Origin: Dactylellina haptotyla | Taxonomy: Eukaryota; Ascomycota; Orbiliomycetes; Orbiliales; Orbiliaceae | Direction: 5' to 3' | Assembly: GCA_031310005.1 (NCBI GenBank) | Contig: CM062379.1 | Coordinates: 2,232,001 to 2,296,000 of the forward strand | Length of the DNA stretch: 64,000 nucleotides | Shown: piece by piece, positions 1 through 12,145 of the stretch | Layout of the letters: each line of letters begins with the position of its first letter | How positions within the stretch are numbered: position 1 is the first letter of the stretch | The notes under the pieces: model-generated | The model's input: only the letters and a program-made list of their open reading frames with translations | Databases searched by the model: none | What the model was told of the DNA's origin: nothing | Translations under genes and position numbers: made by a program

Positions 1-1050
1 GACACGGATGCCGCGTTAGAACTCAATACTGCGAATTTTGGCATAAGTCAATGTACCTACCCACACACCACTACCACCACCGTCACCGTCTCAGGATCGC
101 GAAAGCTTCCATTACTATGCGTGTAGATTTACTAATGGATTCGTATTGCGAGGAAACACAGTACATAGATTAAATACCTATCCGTTCGTGCACCGGGGAT
201 GGCTACATTTGATAATCAACCTGATAGCGGTAACGTACCCGCTGTCGCGGTTCGAGAAGGAAAAGGGCACGCTACACACTTTATTAATGGTCGTCGGACG
301 TAAGAATCCCCCGCTTTTTTCTTTCCTTCTACTTCCCTTTTTGTCAGGAGGTGAGGGTGAGAACTACCGGCTGACACGTCAACTGTGGGATGTAACTAGC
401 GTTCTCGACCTTCCCCGCGCTCGGGTACATCATCTTCGATAAATTCGTCCTAGGCGCACAGGGGACGTACGGCGGAATGTCGGTGTTCATCGTCATGTTT
501 GCGGCGATGGATGCGAAGCGGATATACAAGTATCGTCCGTTCTACTGGGTTGCGGGGTATAGGATACCCAGCTGGGCACCCGTGTTGGGCGTGTGGCTTG
601 TGCTTGAGCTTTTCGTGTTTGCGGGAGCTGGGTGGTTGATTCACATTTTCGCGATGGCTGTCGGATGGGCTTGTGGGTTTTTCCCTTCTTTTCTTCCTTC
701 CTTTATTCTGTTCTATGCCGGGTGCTGTTTTTATGTGGAAGGTGACTGACTGGTGCTGGTACTTTTTTTTAGACGCTGCGGAATACCTTAAACTATTGGA
801 ACCACCGGAGAAGGTCCTCAAGTTCGTGGAGGGCAAGCTGCGGCCGTTGCTTTCCAGGATACCGTTTTACGTGTCGCTTGATACTAGGGATACGAGCGGG
901 TATACCCTCGTGCTGCCAACGTTCCAGGACGAGAGAGGGACAGAAATGCCGAACTTGAGGATGAATCCTAGGAGTAGTCCCAGCAGCAGCGGCGGAAGTT
1001 CCGCGGGCAATGGAAACTTTGGCGGCGCCGGGAGAACCCTGAGCTCGTAA
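1..1050 (+). CDS. rbd2: Rhomboid family protein Rbd2 (5' end outside window)
   Basis: Polytopic rhomboid-type membrane protein, related to fungal Rbd2 of the Golgi. Exons read: before 1 to about 52, 162-299, 400-672, 773-1050; the start codon lies left of the window. The joined protein reads LHRLNTYPFVHRGWLHLIIN, then LGYIIFDKFVLGAQGTYGGM, then a membrane-rich stretch (VFIVMFAAMDAKRIYKYRPF and APVLGVWLVLELFVFAG). It ends in the family's signature cytosolic segment EYLKLLEPPEKVLKFVEGKL and a Ser/Gly-rich tail. The LNTYPFVH block and the PPEK tail are what point to Rbd2. Rhomboids of this group act in regulated intramembrane proteolysis (in S. pombe and Aspergillus, of SREBP); that role is family knowledge. 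Because exon 1 is cut, completeness cannot be judged. Confidence 0.82.
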
Positions 1051-1961
1051 GATAGAACGAAGGATCTGGTACGCGTGGAAGTTCGACTTGAGATTTAGGC
1101 GACTACGGAGTGCGAGGTGTTATTCGGTTGGTTCGGTTGGAATATCATTAAGCCGATACATATCAATTTATTATTCTCTTATTCATTGTACACATTCATT
1201 CTTTTGCTCTCATCGGAACCGGAACGGTTTTGGTAGAGGGTTGGGTGCATAGAAAGGGGAGAGTAGGGGAGGAGATTGTGATTAGTGGGCCTTTCTCTTG
1301 GGGGTTTTTCTAGGAGCCGGTATGTTTATACCGTGGGGCGGTTTTTACAAACGGTGTTATGATGCACGACAGCGACTCTTAATAACTAATAATGTATAGC
1401 TCATTTTTTCTTCATCCTTTGTTTTTTCATGGGACACATATCTTCATGTCTTTATTTTGGTCATATGCCCGTTTGCTAAGCTATTCCGTCTATGGGGCGC
1501 AGATATCTGTTAGATATAATAGAATATAACTTGCTATGTAACAACTATCAAGTGCTTGTAGGTTTTAGAAAAGTGGGAAAGTTGGCATATCGCGTGGTAT
1601 TCGTTATTGCATTGGCAGTCTGTCGACTTCTTTTATATGCTACCTGGTTCGGCGATGGGTAGCTTGCAATTCCACCGCAATTCCGACAACAATAGGGATT
1701 ACAGCTTATTTCGAATTGTTCTCTCGCGTTAACATTTACTCCTGTGCCCCGCAGCCTCAACTCGTAGTGATCGGAGGGCACGTTCTGATATGCGTTGCGA
1801 GTGTGGTATAAATTTCCAAACTAGGAAGTTTGGATAGCGCGCAAAGGAAAAAAAAAATTGGCAGTATAAATATTTTGGCGAATTTATCCTCCCACAAATT
1901 CCTCCCATCTCGTCGCACATCGCTCACCACAACGACGCTCTTTTAAATATCAAAACAAACG
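1051..1961. other. Intergenic, rbd2 3' side and promoter of next gene
   Basis: No coding potential that I can support. AT-rich with TATA-like tracts near 1520-1535 and 1865-1875. It presumably holds the rbd2 3' UTR and the promoter of the NOPCHAP1-like gene. Confidence 0.5.
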
Positions 1962-3126
1962 ATGGTGATAAAACGCACGGTCCCGGAGACCGCTGCCCTC
2001 CCAGCCGTAGACGCGGCGGCAGCAGTAGTGTCAGCCGTGTCTGTTGAGGAAGACGACAAGATTATCACGCTGCCAATCAACAAGAAGCCGCGGATGGAGT
2101 TCCGCCCCGCGGAGTTCAAGATCGATCCCGACAATGTCCTCGCCGGAGCGAGCGATCGTACGTTTCAACCCTCCACCGATCTTTTCTCTCATCATATACA
2201 AGACCCTCTCCGATGCTAATTGTCTTTGAAAAGTTAGGAACAGGCTAGCTGCCTTTTTACCCTCGTTGAAAGCTGCGGACGAACAGCTGGAGAAAGATAA
2301 ACTCGCTGGCAGGATAGTCAACCAGCGGATTGAGATTGACAGCGACGATGAAGAAGACGATGACGAGGACACGTCAAGCGGAGATGATGACTCTGATTCC
2401 GATTCGGAGCTCGAAGGCGGGGAAGGTGCGCAATCATCGCCGCCGCCGCCTCAGTTCAACAATATCACCGAAGTGTTGATATCGAACCTGCTCGGTCAGG
2501 ATAAGGATAAGACCCCCGTTGCTGGACAGGATGCTGGGCAACAGGACGAGAACCTGGCGCCGAAGAAGTCCAAGCGGAAGAACAAGAATAAACAACCGTA
2601 TATAGAGATGGTAGGTCGCATCCGTTTATTTTCTGCCAATCCTGCATCCACACACATTCTATATTTATATTCTATCCCCTATTGTTTTTTTTTAATGATG
2701 ACCTTTACCGCTTAACCCAGCTCACTCTGAGCAACCCCTCCCACATAATAATCCGGGTATGGGGGCATGAAGCGAACAGCGAAATCTCGAATCTGAACTA
2801 GACATTTTCGTCATAACATTTACCTATTTTTACACACTTTGCTTCTTCACTCCTGCGTTCGGGAACAAAAAAGGAGATTGCTAACAATACGTGTGGCGAT
2901 GGAAAAGAATCTCGGCCTAGGTGTTCTCGAAGAATTGAGACCCGCGGAAAACGACGAGGACGACAAAGAACTCAACGAGAGGAGAGACCTTGTCAGTCGT
3001 ATCCTCGAGCTGCGAAGACTCCAAGAAGTTAGGGACGAGAGTGGCGGTAGCGATAGTGATGAGAAAGAGGAGCTCGTCATGCCAAAAGAAGTAGCGAAGA
3101 AGGTCGTGATTGAGGAGTTGGAATAA
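1962..3126 (+). CDS. NOPCHAP1-like (DUF4598) nucleolar assembly factor
   Basis: Small acidic protein of about 263 residues from exons 1962-2157, 2234-2610 and 2908-3126. The acceptor at 2233 (AAAAG) is chosen because it keeps the frame and gives LRNRLAAFLPSLKAADEQLE, the helical block typical of the family. Next come an Asp/Glu-rich stretch (DSDDEEDDDED), a short block ISNLLGQDKDKTP, a Lys-rich patch and YIEMNLGLGVLEE, a conserved motif that straddles the last intron. Human NOPCHAP1 (C12orf45) links NOP58 to the R2TP complex in box C/D snoRNP assembly. The assignment rests on motif order and is moderate. The last intron is 297 nt, long for this window. The 3' neighbour is convergent. Confidence 0.6.
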
Positions 3127-3632
3127 CCGAAACCTATAAATTTTTATACGTAGGGATTATGTGTACGATATGAGATGTATGATTAGACATGGCGAGAAAT
3201 GGGTGGAGTATATCTTTTCGGTCAGGATACGGCGTTTTTTTTTCGAGACTATTTATAGGATTGGGTGGAATGGGCTCTTTTGATGGCGATTTTAGGTTCT
3301 TATTAAGAATGCATTTTTTATATCATCTACCAAGTACGCGAAACGTGTTATTGTGAAGTTGTAAAGAAATATCTAGCACTGGGTCGTAGTGATGTTGTAA
3401 TTCGGATCCTAGAATCTGGAACAACGCGAGATTCATCATTGTGTTCTCCAAAATTGCTAGATGAGAGGCAAGTCCCCTCTTCCTTTTGATAATCAAATAG
3501 TAGAAAAGTATTAGAATACAGCCGAGAGTTATACCTAATAATAAAGATGGGGTCTCGGAATCAAAAGTGTCTCCAAAAAAACTCATACTGGGTCTTGTGA
3601 ATTTCGAACAAAGTATGACAGAGGCTTGGAAG
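3127..3632. other. Convergent intergenic region
   Basis: Lies between two gene ends, so it should contain both 3' UTRs. An open frame on the minus strand at 3323-3646 includes a hydrophobic stretch, but it overlaps the end of the zinc-finger gene in another frame and has no recognisable domain. Confidence 0.4.
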
Positions 3633-5089
3633 TTAACCCAGCTCAAAATCCAGCATCACCCCTAACAATCGAAGCAGCTTGAAGACTTGGTTCAAAAACT
3701 TCCTAGCCAATAGCGTCGACTTCGTATTCTGACAATAAATCAGTATATCTCCGTGGGGGTGAGGTGCATCCTCGACGTCGTTAGTATATTTCTTCAAGGC
3801 CTTTTCATAAGCCTTCTCCAACATTTCAAAATCTCGAGCAACAGCACGTGGAAGCCGCATCCTCATAGTCCCGACTGTTCTCGAAGAAACTGATGGTGTG
3901 CAACTTATCTCTTTGAGACAAGTCTGGACGTATCTGGAAAGATCGGTGAAAAACGAACGTATGTCGTCGACGTCCGGCATAACAGCGTCTCTGCGATCCC
4001 TCGGATGTTCCGGAAGGATGACGAGAACTTGAATACCCGATTTGGTCAACTCGTCCATCTTGATGATCCTCGCGATAGCTGTATCGACGTAAAGGTGCTT
4101 CTCCATGTGGAAGAGCATACTGGCGTCCCCGGACTTGTTGAACTTGAAACCACAGCGGGCGGTGTCGGTGTGTTGGATGAAGCCGCTGAAGAACTTGAAC
4201 ATTTCGCCGCAGTTCACACCGGGACATTTGAACGGGCGTAGTTCAGGGTCGGTGCCTTCGAACATGGGTTTCAAAACCCCTTTGCGGTCGCCGACTAGGA
4301 GTAGTTCGGCGGCAGGGTGAATCGCGAAAGCGCGATGGACGTCATGGATGCCAATCGTAGAATCGCAGATGCCGGATTCCAGGTGGACAAACATGCCGCC
4401 GAGGGTGGGGAATGCTTTCCCGCAGCGGCCGATGCATGGGTTCAGATTTGCGGGTTTGTGATCTGCCTCGTGCTATATAAGTACCAAAAAATAGACTCCT
4501 TCGTAAGTATTCGAAATTGCGGTTTTTCGAGTTTATATAAAAAAGAACCAAGGAACTACATACCCTCCAGCGCTGTCCTTCATCTCCTAAATGCCGATGA
4601 CAGTACTTACACGCATGTGCGGATTTAATATGCTGCTCCCAATACGGCCGCTCGTACCAGCTGCTGCACCCTCTACACTCCCATCTGTGGCCTGTCTTGC
4701 GCCAATGACGTTCCTGGGCCTCGACGCTCGTGGCATCGTAAGGGCAAGTACCAGATTTGCAGAGCCAATGGGCATAATTTTCGATGAAATGGTCTTCGCG
4801 CTCGGCTGGTGATTTGAACGTTCGTTCACATCGGCGGCACCAGATGTGTGAGCATTTCTCTTCAAAGTGTGCGCGTGCGAGATCGAGAGATGCAAAGTGG
4901 ATGTCACAAGTGTAACATTTGTCCCAGCTGTGTTTATTTAACTCGGATTAGATTTGTTTGGATGTATAATGATTGGCTATATAGCATCGAATAGCATGAT
5001 GTTGAATAAGACACTTACTGTTCTCCTTTGGAGGGCCCGGTATCAAAGGGCACCAGGCCCTTCGTAGGGTTTTGGAATCCCCGTTGCAT
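3633..5089 (-). CDS. C2H2/C2HC zinc-finger protein, paralogue of the gene at 16.7 kb
   Basis: About 422 residues from exons 5089-5019, 4927-4564 and 4466-3633. All joins keep frame (phase 2, then phase 0) and use GTAAGT and GTATGT donors. The N-terminal half is a run of Cys/His fingers: CYTCDIHFASLDLARAHFEEKC (C-x2-C-x12-H-x4-C), then WCRRCERTFKS..., then HRWECRGCSSWYERPYWEQH and HACKYCHRH. The C-terminal half has CIGRCGKAFPTLGGMFVHLE followed by SGIC, a finger with Cys in place of the last His, then FKCPGVNCGEMFKFFSGFIQ and HMEKHLY, and a roughly 150-residue helical tail of unknown fold. Both the layout and the two intron phases match the gene at 16736-18505. Such fungal multi-finger proteins are usually taken as nucleic-acid binding; no target is known here. 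The start is the only ATG after an in-frame stop. Confidence 0.75.
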
Positions 5090-6096
5090 GCGAATTGCTG
5101 ATGCTTCGAGCTCAGACTACTGCGTTATATTTTTTCACCAAGGTGGAAATAGTAGAATACTGTGATTAAGACTGAAATGGGAGTCGAGTATCTCGACTAA
5201 GGAAATGGTTTAGGATGATGGTAAAGCTGTAGATTAGATGGATTGAAATGATGGGGCTAGCATAGGGTTTCTTATAGGAAAAGTTGAAAGAGAAAGAAGA
5301 GCAGTGAAATGGAAGCGGAAAGGACATTAAATTATTTTCCCTCATCATGGCTTTCGCCATAAAAAAGAAGACAAAGCTAATTGTCTACTAAATCTCCTCC
5401 TCAGAGAATTTTGGTAGATGGATTGGCGTTATTAATATTTCAACAACACCATCAACAGCTTGTTCGTATGTAAAGTGTTCTAGTCGAAACATAGTAGTAC
5501 AGGCACCTCTAATCTCAATGCAGATATTTAGATAAATCAGTTACATAAGTATCTTATTTACCACAGATGACGTCTAATAAACCATTGTTTAGTTTTATTT
5601 CGAAGTCCTTCCGTAGCAAAAGTGAAATAAATTGCATATAATCATTATCATCAGGAGTTTATATTTCTTCATAAGGTATACCGTTATAAATATATACTGC
5701 GCGAGTCTAGTCAACAGCCGACAGAGAGCTCTCAGTCCGAGAAAAGTATTCCTTCAAAAGGGGATAAACGGCTGTACAGGCCGAAAATCCCCGAAATACA
5801 GTGTAATAAAGGGGCGGGAGGATTTTTATCACTTAAGTGGCAAAGGCTTCAGAAAAGTGAAGTACAGAGAGAAAATTCGGATACACGATCCACAGGCACC
5901 ACAGACAATGTATATAATAAAAAAATAGGACATAGTAGAAACCGAAAGGGAGGAAGAGAGGAGGAACAGGATATTCCGCAAAAGCTCAAAAATATGGAGT
6001 AAATAATAGAAAGCCATAAAAACCGAAATAAAAAGGAAGGAGGAATAAAAGAAAAAGTTATTACAAGAATTTCAATAGTCCTCTTTTCCCTTCTAT
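5090..6096. other. AT-rich intergenic, no gene seen
   Basis: About 1 kb, strongly AT-rich between 5500 and 6100, with only short random open frames. It lies between the zinc-finger gene start and the importin stop, so it probably holds the zinc-finger promoter and the importin 3' UTR. Confidence 0.5.
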
Positions 6097-9000
6097 CTAA
6101 GACGAAAACCACTTTTGTGCAACTGCATGTCTCTCTACCGGGATTCCTGCCAGTATCTCTTGGGGGTTGATACCTGGTGTCTGTAGCAGTGTCTTCATAG
6201 AATTGACAATCCTCTCTGCTGTTTGTCCAGTCAATGTGTCAGCATCCAGTGCCTGAACGACGAGATCAAAGACTCGTCCGGGCTGGGACATCACTGCTGG
6301 GTTTTTCCTATAGGACACATGTAAGTAACAGTCTAGCTATATCACGTCATGCTATGGGCAACTTACTGGTCAACTAGTTCCGATAGGAATGCATAAGCGT
6401 ATGGCGCAGCCTCCTCATCATTAATGACAGGTAGGGTGTCGATCCACGCTGTAGCTACTGCCTGAACATCTCCTACCTTCGAGGCGTTTGAATGCAGGAT
6501 CTTTGCTATCGAGGCACAGGCGTTCTCAGTTGCGTAAACATGATCTTCAACGCGTGCCTTCGGTAGCTGAATAACCTGGAACAAGGCTGGTAGGGCTGCG
6601 GCGACGAATTCGGCATAAACAGGGCCGCCCGATTTGGCTGCAATGCCAATGCCATAGGCTGCCGCCTGTCTAATAGCCGGATTGTCGTCCTGTAGGGAAT
6701 CCATCAGCGGTTTTAGGAAGTAGTCGCGATACTTCCAGCTTTCTGGTCCGCAGAACTCAATGCAGTCATCAACGATGCACAAAGCCCATTGTCGGTCGCT
6801 TGCGTCTCTGCTGATGATAAACTTCTGGTAAAGTGGGATGAGAGGCTCGAAACATGGGAGGAATCGGACTGTGACGCTCTTGAAAACGTTGTGGAACGCT
6901 TTATTCATATCGGCCAACAGTGTCTGGTCGTCTTCGATAGCGTATAGAGTGTCCTCCGAAAGCTCCTCACCATCCTCCAAGGCCTCAAGCTCTTCTGTTC
7001 TAAGATGGACGCGCTTGAGATAATCCTCCAGTGTGGTCTTGCAGGCATTCGCGAACGCAATCAAGTGCTGATCTGAAAGGCAGTTCGGTCCAACAACATC
7101 CACACATTCGTAAAAACAGCTGTAGATCTCCGCGAGAGTATCGACTGCTGGCTCGGTGTTCATGACTTCCAGTATCTTGTTGACAGTGGGACCCCATATT
7201 GTCACCATAGATGGCGACGTTTGACCGTGCGCCTTCTTGACTGCGTTCAGAAGTTGTGGAATACACCTAGCGGATGCAGTTCGTACTGGATCGTGGAAGA
7301 AGAAAGAAAGGCCGGGGAGGGCGATCTGCTCGAGAACACGTGCGACGTAAGGTTCAAACGCAGCTTCAAGTTGCTGAGCATAAACGACCAGAAGTTCGAT
7401 CGCCATGTGTTTGTCGTCAAGCACTGATGTCTTAATTCCTATGTACTTTCCACGGACAGGGACCAACTCCCAACCTTCTTCTTGTTCCATCTGCTGGACT
7501 TCCTCTTCGTCTAAACTAAAGTTACTACTATGCACGCTTGAGGCTGCAGGTTTCAATAGACTTACCATCCATGAGTTGAACATCGGCTCTAGCGCTGGCC
7601 AATTCCAATAGTGGCGGCATAACAGCTGGAAGGTATGGTAAGAAATCCGCTCCCATAACACGGCACATTCTGCCCCAGCAATGTAGCAAATATTGCCCTT
7701 GCGGGTCATCTGGTTCGGTAACACTCTCTATGGTGGACGTTAGTGTATGAATAAGAGGAAGAAACGGTCTTGGGAAGGTGCATACGTTGAATCTTTCCAA
7801 GAATTTGGACAAGCTCGATGGCGTCCTTGCCAACTTTCTCCTTACCAACAGCGAGGGCTATGTGGAGGTTAGTGTGTCTATACCTTAAAAGATTATATAA
7901 GAAAAGAGTTGGGGCGTACTAATGAGCGTGGCGCACTCCATAGCCTTGGCGCGGAGCAGTCTTGTATCTTTTGTTTGTTCTTGACTTAACGCGCTGAAGA
8001 GTAGTGGCATAAGGTGGTCATAGTATCTTGCGAATGCTTGTTCAGCCGAATCCGCAATAGTTGCAATAGTCGACAATGCCTGCTCCTGCACGTAGCGCTT
8101 TGGATTCCTAAGCAATTGCAAGAGTGCTGTGAGGAGTCGGTCAAGATATGGCTCCAAGATCTCCTTCTCTGCCTCCTCGCAAAAGTTGACAAGAGCTGCT
8201 GCGGCGTGAGATTGAACACTATCGGGATCGAAAATCAGTTTTGAGACTCGATAGGTAGATATGATATAATACATACCGTGGCTGAGGAGATCCAAGCACC
8301 GGAATGATGTTGTCCATAACAACAGCATGGTACTTCTCCTGCATGATGCCCGCGAAATCTGTGCTCATCTGACCGACAGCATTGCAGCCTGCCCACTTCA
8401 CTCGAGGGTGTTCATCCTTTAGCGAGGGGACGACAAGCTCCAAAACCTTGTCGAGCTCGGAGAGCATGAGATCCCGGCAGCCCTCGGAGATGGCAGAGAT
8501 GGCCATCAGAGCTGCGTGTCTATCCCTCCATGAAGCCGAATTCATCATACGTGGCAACCAGTTGAATGTAGGTGGTAAGACAGTCTTTCCACCGAGCTTA
8601 TTCGCCAAACGATCCATGCATTGCTCGCCCACGACGTGGTTCATATCGCTCTCATCGATGTCAAGCTAAAATATATAAATTAGTAAAAGTCCCCTCCGTT
8701 TGCTCGAGCCTATTAATCACTCACATCATCGGATTCATTCCACTCAGTTGCATCGTCATCGTCAACACCAATATCCGTCATAAGACTTAGACATTGTGTT
8801 ACCATATCGGCAGTATAGTTTCCATCCTTTTTGCACATCCCAGGGGCATTGTCGGCAAAAGTAGCCAACAGCTCCAATGCATTCTGCCTCGTCTGGACTT
8901 CAAGATCTTTGTTCTGGACGCACTGGATGCCGAACTTGACGAGACCGTTGAACACTGACTTAAACATCTTGGGTGCAATTTCGGCTAATTCTATTAATGC

Positions 9001-10176
9001 CATGAATGCTCGCGACAATTCGTCGCTATTATCCGGGGTTTGCAGTGGGACGAGAATGTTGAGCATATCGGGGATGAGCGAACCGTATTGGGCCTGTTGT
9101 GCTTTTCGGATGGAATGGAAGAAGGAACTAAATGCCTCCATGGCGGAAATGCGAACGGAGACGGCGTCATCGCGGAAACCCTCCTGGAAGACGGTTTTGA
9201 CAGCTTCTGCGTGGTTCTTTTCAATTATGGTTGGAGTTGTCGCGAAGATGCGGAAAGCGCCCTCTCTGAGAGAAGCATCGGGAGACTTGCTAGCGGCGAA
9301 CAGGGTGCCCAGCAATTCAGGCCATTGCCGTTCTATGTTGTATCATTTGTTAGTTAGAGCTTCGATATTGTCTAACTCGCTTCTGGTGCGGAAAAGGGAC
9401 CAAGAGCGTACCATCGTCGTAAATCTGACGGGCGATATCAGCTATCGCATCTCCGATTTTGTTCCTGACCTGAGGATCTGATTCTTCTCCGAAGCACTGG
9501 ATGAGGAGGTTCTGGACGCCAACTTGGGTCTCCTGGTTTATCGAGATGAACAAGTCCCGAGGCTCTGGCTTCTTGACTGTTTTGGCAGCCATACGCCGAA
9601 ACAGGACAGCGGCAAAGGATCGGAGCTAGGGTTGGGATGTTAGCGTGATATATCTCTTTAGTGATAGCCGGCGCCATAGTTTGATCAGTAGACAATGTTA
9701 TATAACTGAAGATAAAAGCTTGGACTAGCAGGGTAAACTTGGCTTCTGGAGAGTTGCCAGTCTCGTAAGGTGAAGTTGCGAGGAACGAAGAACTAAGCCT
9801 GGAGTGATATGTGATAAAAGACGCTCGCCATATTCTCTCCAGAAGCATGAAAGCTAGGCGACCATGCAATGACCCAGAAGCACACTCTCCTGAAGTCGAT
9901 CGAAGCGGTATAACAGCCGAGGGGCACGGGGTTGTGTGTAACCAGAAGAAGGGGGGCTGGCTCTACTCTTCAAGGGTTACTTACGTCGCGAGGATTACTG
10001 GTGGATCGAATCGTGTTCGCGAGGCCGTACATCAGCATCTCAGGACGCTGTCCGACCCATTCGTTGGTCAGGACCTCTTCGGCCCGGGATCGAGCAGCAT
10101 TGTCGGCGCTGGTGAGTGCCCCGAGGAGTTGCTGGAGCTGCTGCAGGTCCGACTGGATAGCTGGGTCTGCCGACAT
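6097..10176 (-). CDS. PSE1: Importin beta-3 type karyopherin (Pse1/Kap121, Sal3, IPO5)
   Basis: Nuclear import receptor made of HEAT repeats. I read nine exons: 10176-9985, 9625-9412, 9332-8725, 8665-8277, 8218-7920, 7857-7786, 7727-7566, 7510-6367 and 6307-6097. They sum to 1096 residues, the normal size for yeast Pse1 (about 1089). The start [20 protein letters not shown], the block [37 protein letters not shown], and helical HEAT units such as [20 protein letters not shown] identify the family. The acidic stretch [16 protein letters not shown] is joined across a 55-nt intron (7565-7511); the nearer AGs would break the frame. Intron 1 is long (9984-9626, 359 nt). The family carries ribosomal proteins and other cargo through the pore with Ran-GTP. 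Confidence 0.93.
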
Positions 10177-12145
10177 ATTTTGGGGATTACTCCACTGCTA
10201 TCGACAGGCTTTCAGCTAGAGAAAGGAGAAGAAAGGATAGCGGGCGAGGGCGAGGGAGGCAGCGGGAGGGCGGATGGGGGGTTCAGTTGGCTCGTCTCCC
10301 GATAAGAGGTTGTATAATTTTGTATAAGGAGGGAGGAGGGAGGAGGAGGGGTTTTGATTGACTGTTCTTTTTTGGGGTTCGTTCGCGATAATAAAAAAAA
10401 AAAAAAAGTGTTTTGTTGTTACGCGAGGGGCACCTTATTTTTATTATTTTGCGGGAAGCTGTCAGCTCGTCGAACACGCACAACAGACGATACGGACACA
10501 AACTACGTAATGCGACGGAGAGGAGGACGATGGTGATAATGAGGGGCTGGGTACCTCGCTCTCCTGCTGTGCCAGACGGGGACCAGTGGGAAGGTAAGCT
10601 GGATGCTCTTCTTCTGGTGGGCTGTCGAGGACGAAGACGGGCGAAGGAGCGGTGGAAGGAGGGAGACAGCAGCAGCAGATGGGGTGGGTTTATTTGGTGG
10701 GGGAGGATGGAGGGAAGAACCCAAACAGAGCTCGATTCCGGAGCTTAGCTCCAGAACAACAAAAACAAATATTACCCAAACGTGAAATTAATGGGAATCA
10801 ATCTGCTATCTAATTAAGTATCTATCGCTTCCTTTTTTCGCTTTCCATTCGCTCCGTACACAGACTCCGGCGTGTGTTCATATATATATGTGTAGTGTGA
10901 ATGGCCAGTCCGCCCGGCGCTTGTCCAGCTCAGCTCAGAGTTACCATACCACCACCCACCGGGATGAAAGAAAACGGGACAATCGGGATACTTCCTCATA
11001 TATATCCAAAATCCCCGGTCTGGAGGAGGAGAAGCAGCAGAAGGAAAGGCGAGGAGAGGGGTCGTTTATCATGCCTGCACCATCTATCCTGCTGGGCCCA
11101 ATGCCGTTGCAGCTCATACCGGTGTATACGTTTCGTTCCTCTCCTTCGTTCTTTCTATTCCCTTCTATTTGTGGAGCTGGCAGCTGGGTGAAGCTGGCCC
11201 TGCAGTAGGCTTGCTTGCACTCTTGCTGGGGTCGTCCAGTTGTGAAAGACCAACCGGCCGCCACGAAGCCGCCTCTTCTCCCTCCGCGTGTTAATCAGCA
11301 CTTACTACTGTAATTATTCTACCTATCGTAGAAAGCAGACGGCTATCGTCACCGTGCCACCGCAGCCTCATGAAGCAATGTGGTCTTAAAGGCTGTTGAT
11401 AATGTTTAATATTAAGTTTGCCCTGATATGTGTCTCAAATCTCGCTCTCTCTTTCTCACCCACACACCCGAAAAACACTGAAACATCGAGACCTCATGCA
11501 GGAATGGGAAATGTTGGTGTCGGCGGGGTACTCTATCGAGAGCTAGCATGGCAGAAAAGAGCCACTCACAGACGGCCGCGGACGCCCTGTTCCAATGCAC
11601 GGAGGTGGGACCCGGCGCCAAACGGGGAAACTCAGGCCAAATCGCACCCCAGTTCAGAAACTACCACAAACGGAACTGCCAAAGAAGAACTGTGCATGGT
11701 CACATTTTCTGGTGCCTGGGCTCTCTACCCAGAAACCAAAAACAACCTTAACTTCATGGAGACATTATTTACTATCCGGGGCGAATGCAATCAAGAGAGA
11801 GGGAATATTCTACCAGAGTATCAAAATACATTTCTTGGTGATGTACAACCGCTAAATCTCTAGCATTCAGAGAGAGCTCAAAGAAAAAAAGGGGACACAA
11901 AAGGAAACCGACAAAGGAGTGAGCGGTGTTGATAAAATTAAACCAACAATCATTTCGTAGTATGTACCGTAGAAACAAAATATGAGGTATTCGATCGACC
12001 TGCGGCTATCAATTTCGCTTCGCCCTAAGCTCGCTCCAACAATCTCGCCATATCTGCAATGCATCAAAAGTAGTATAAAGGTGCAAGGTAGATGGATTCA
12101 AAACGGGGATAAAAAAGAGACATTCTATCTCGCAAGGACGGTTAG
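10177..12145. other. 2 kb intergenic upstream of the importin gene
   Basis: No supported gene. The first 600 bp are purine/pyrimidine-skewed: GA-rich on the plus strand, hence CT-rich on the minus strand, as expected for a promoter and leader of the importin gene. Open frames at 10.4-10.8 kb and 11.4-11.9 kb have no domain and overlap one another on both strands. The right end should contain the 3' UTR of the CBS-PB1 gene. Confidence 0.45.

Noticed and set aside
3323-3646. Minus-strand frame with a hydrophobic segment, possibly a membrane tail of the zinc-finger protein
   Set aside because: The zinc-finger frame ends naturally at 3633, at a length that fits its paralogue; joining would need an unsupported splice.
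11396-11863. Plus-strand frame of 155 codons upstream of the importin gene
   Set aside because: No domain, competing frames on the other strand, no sensible splice partners.
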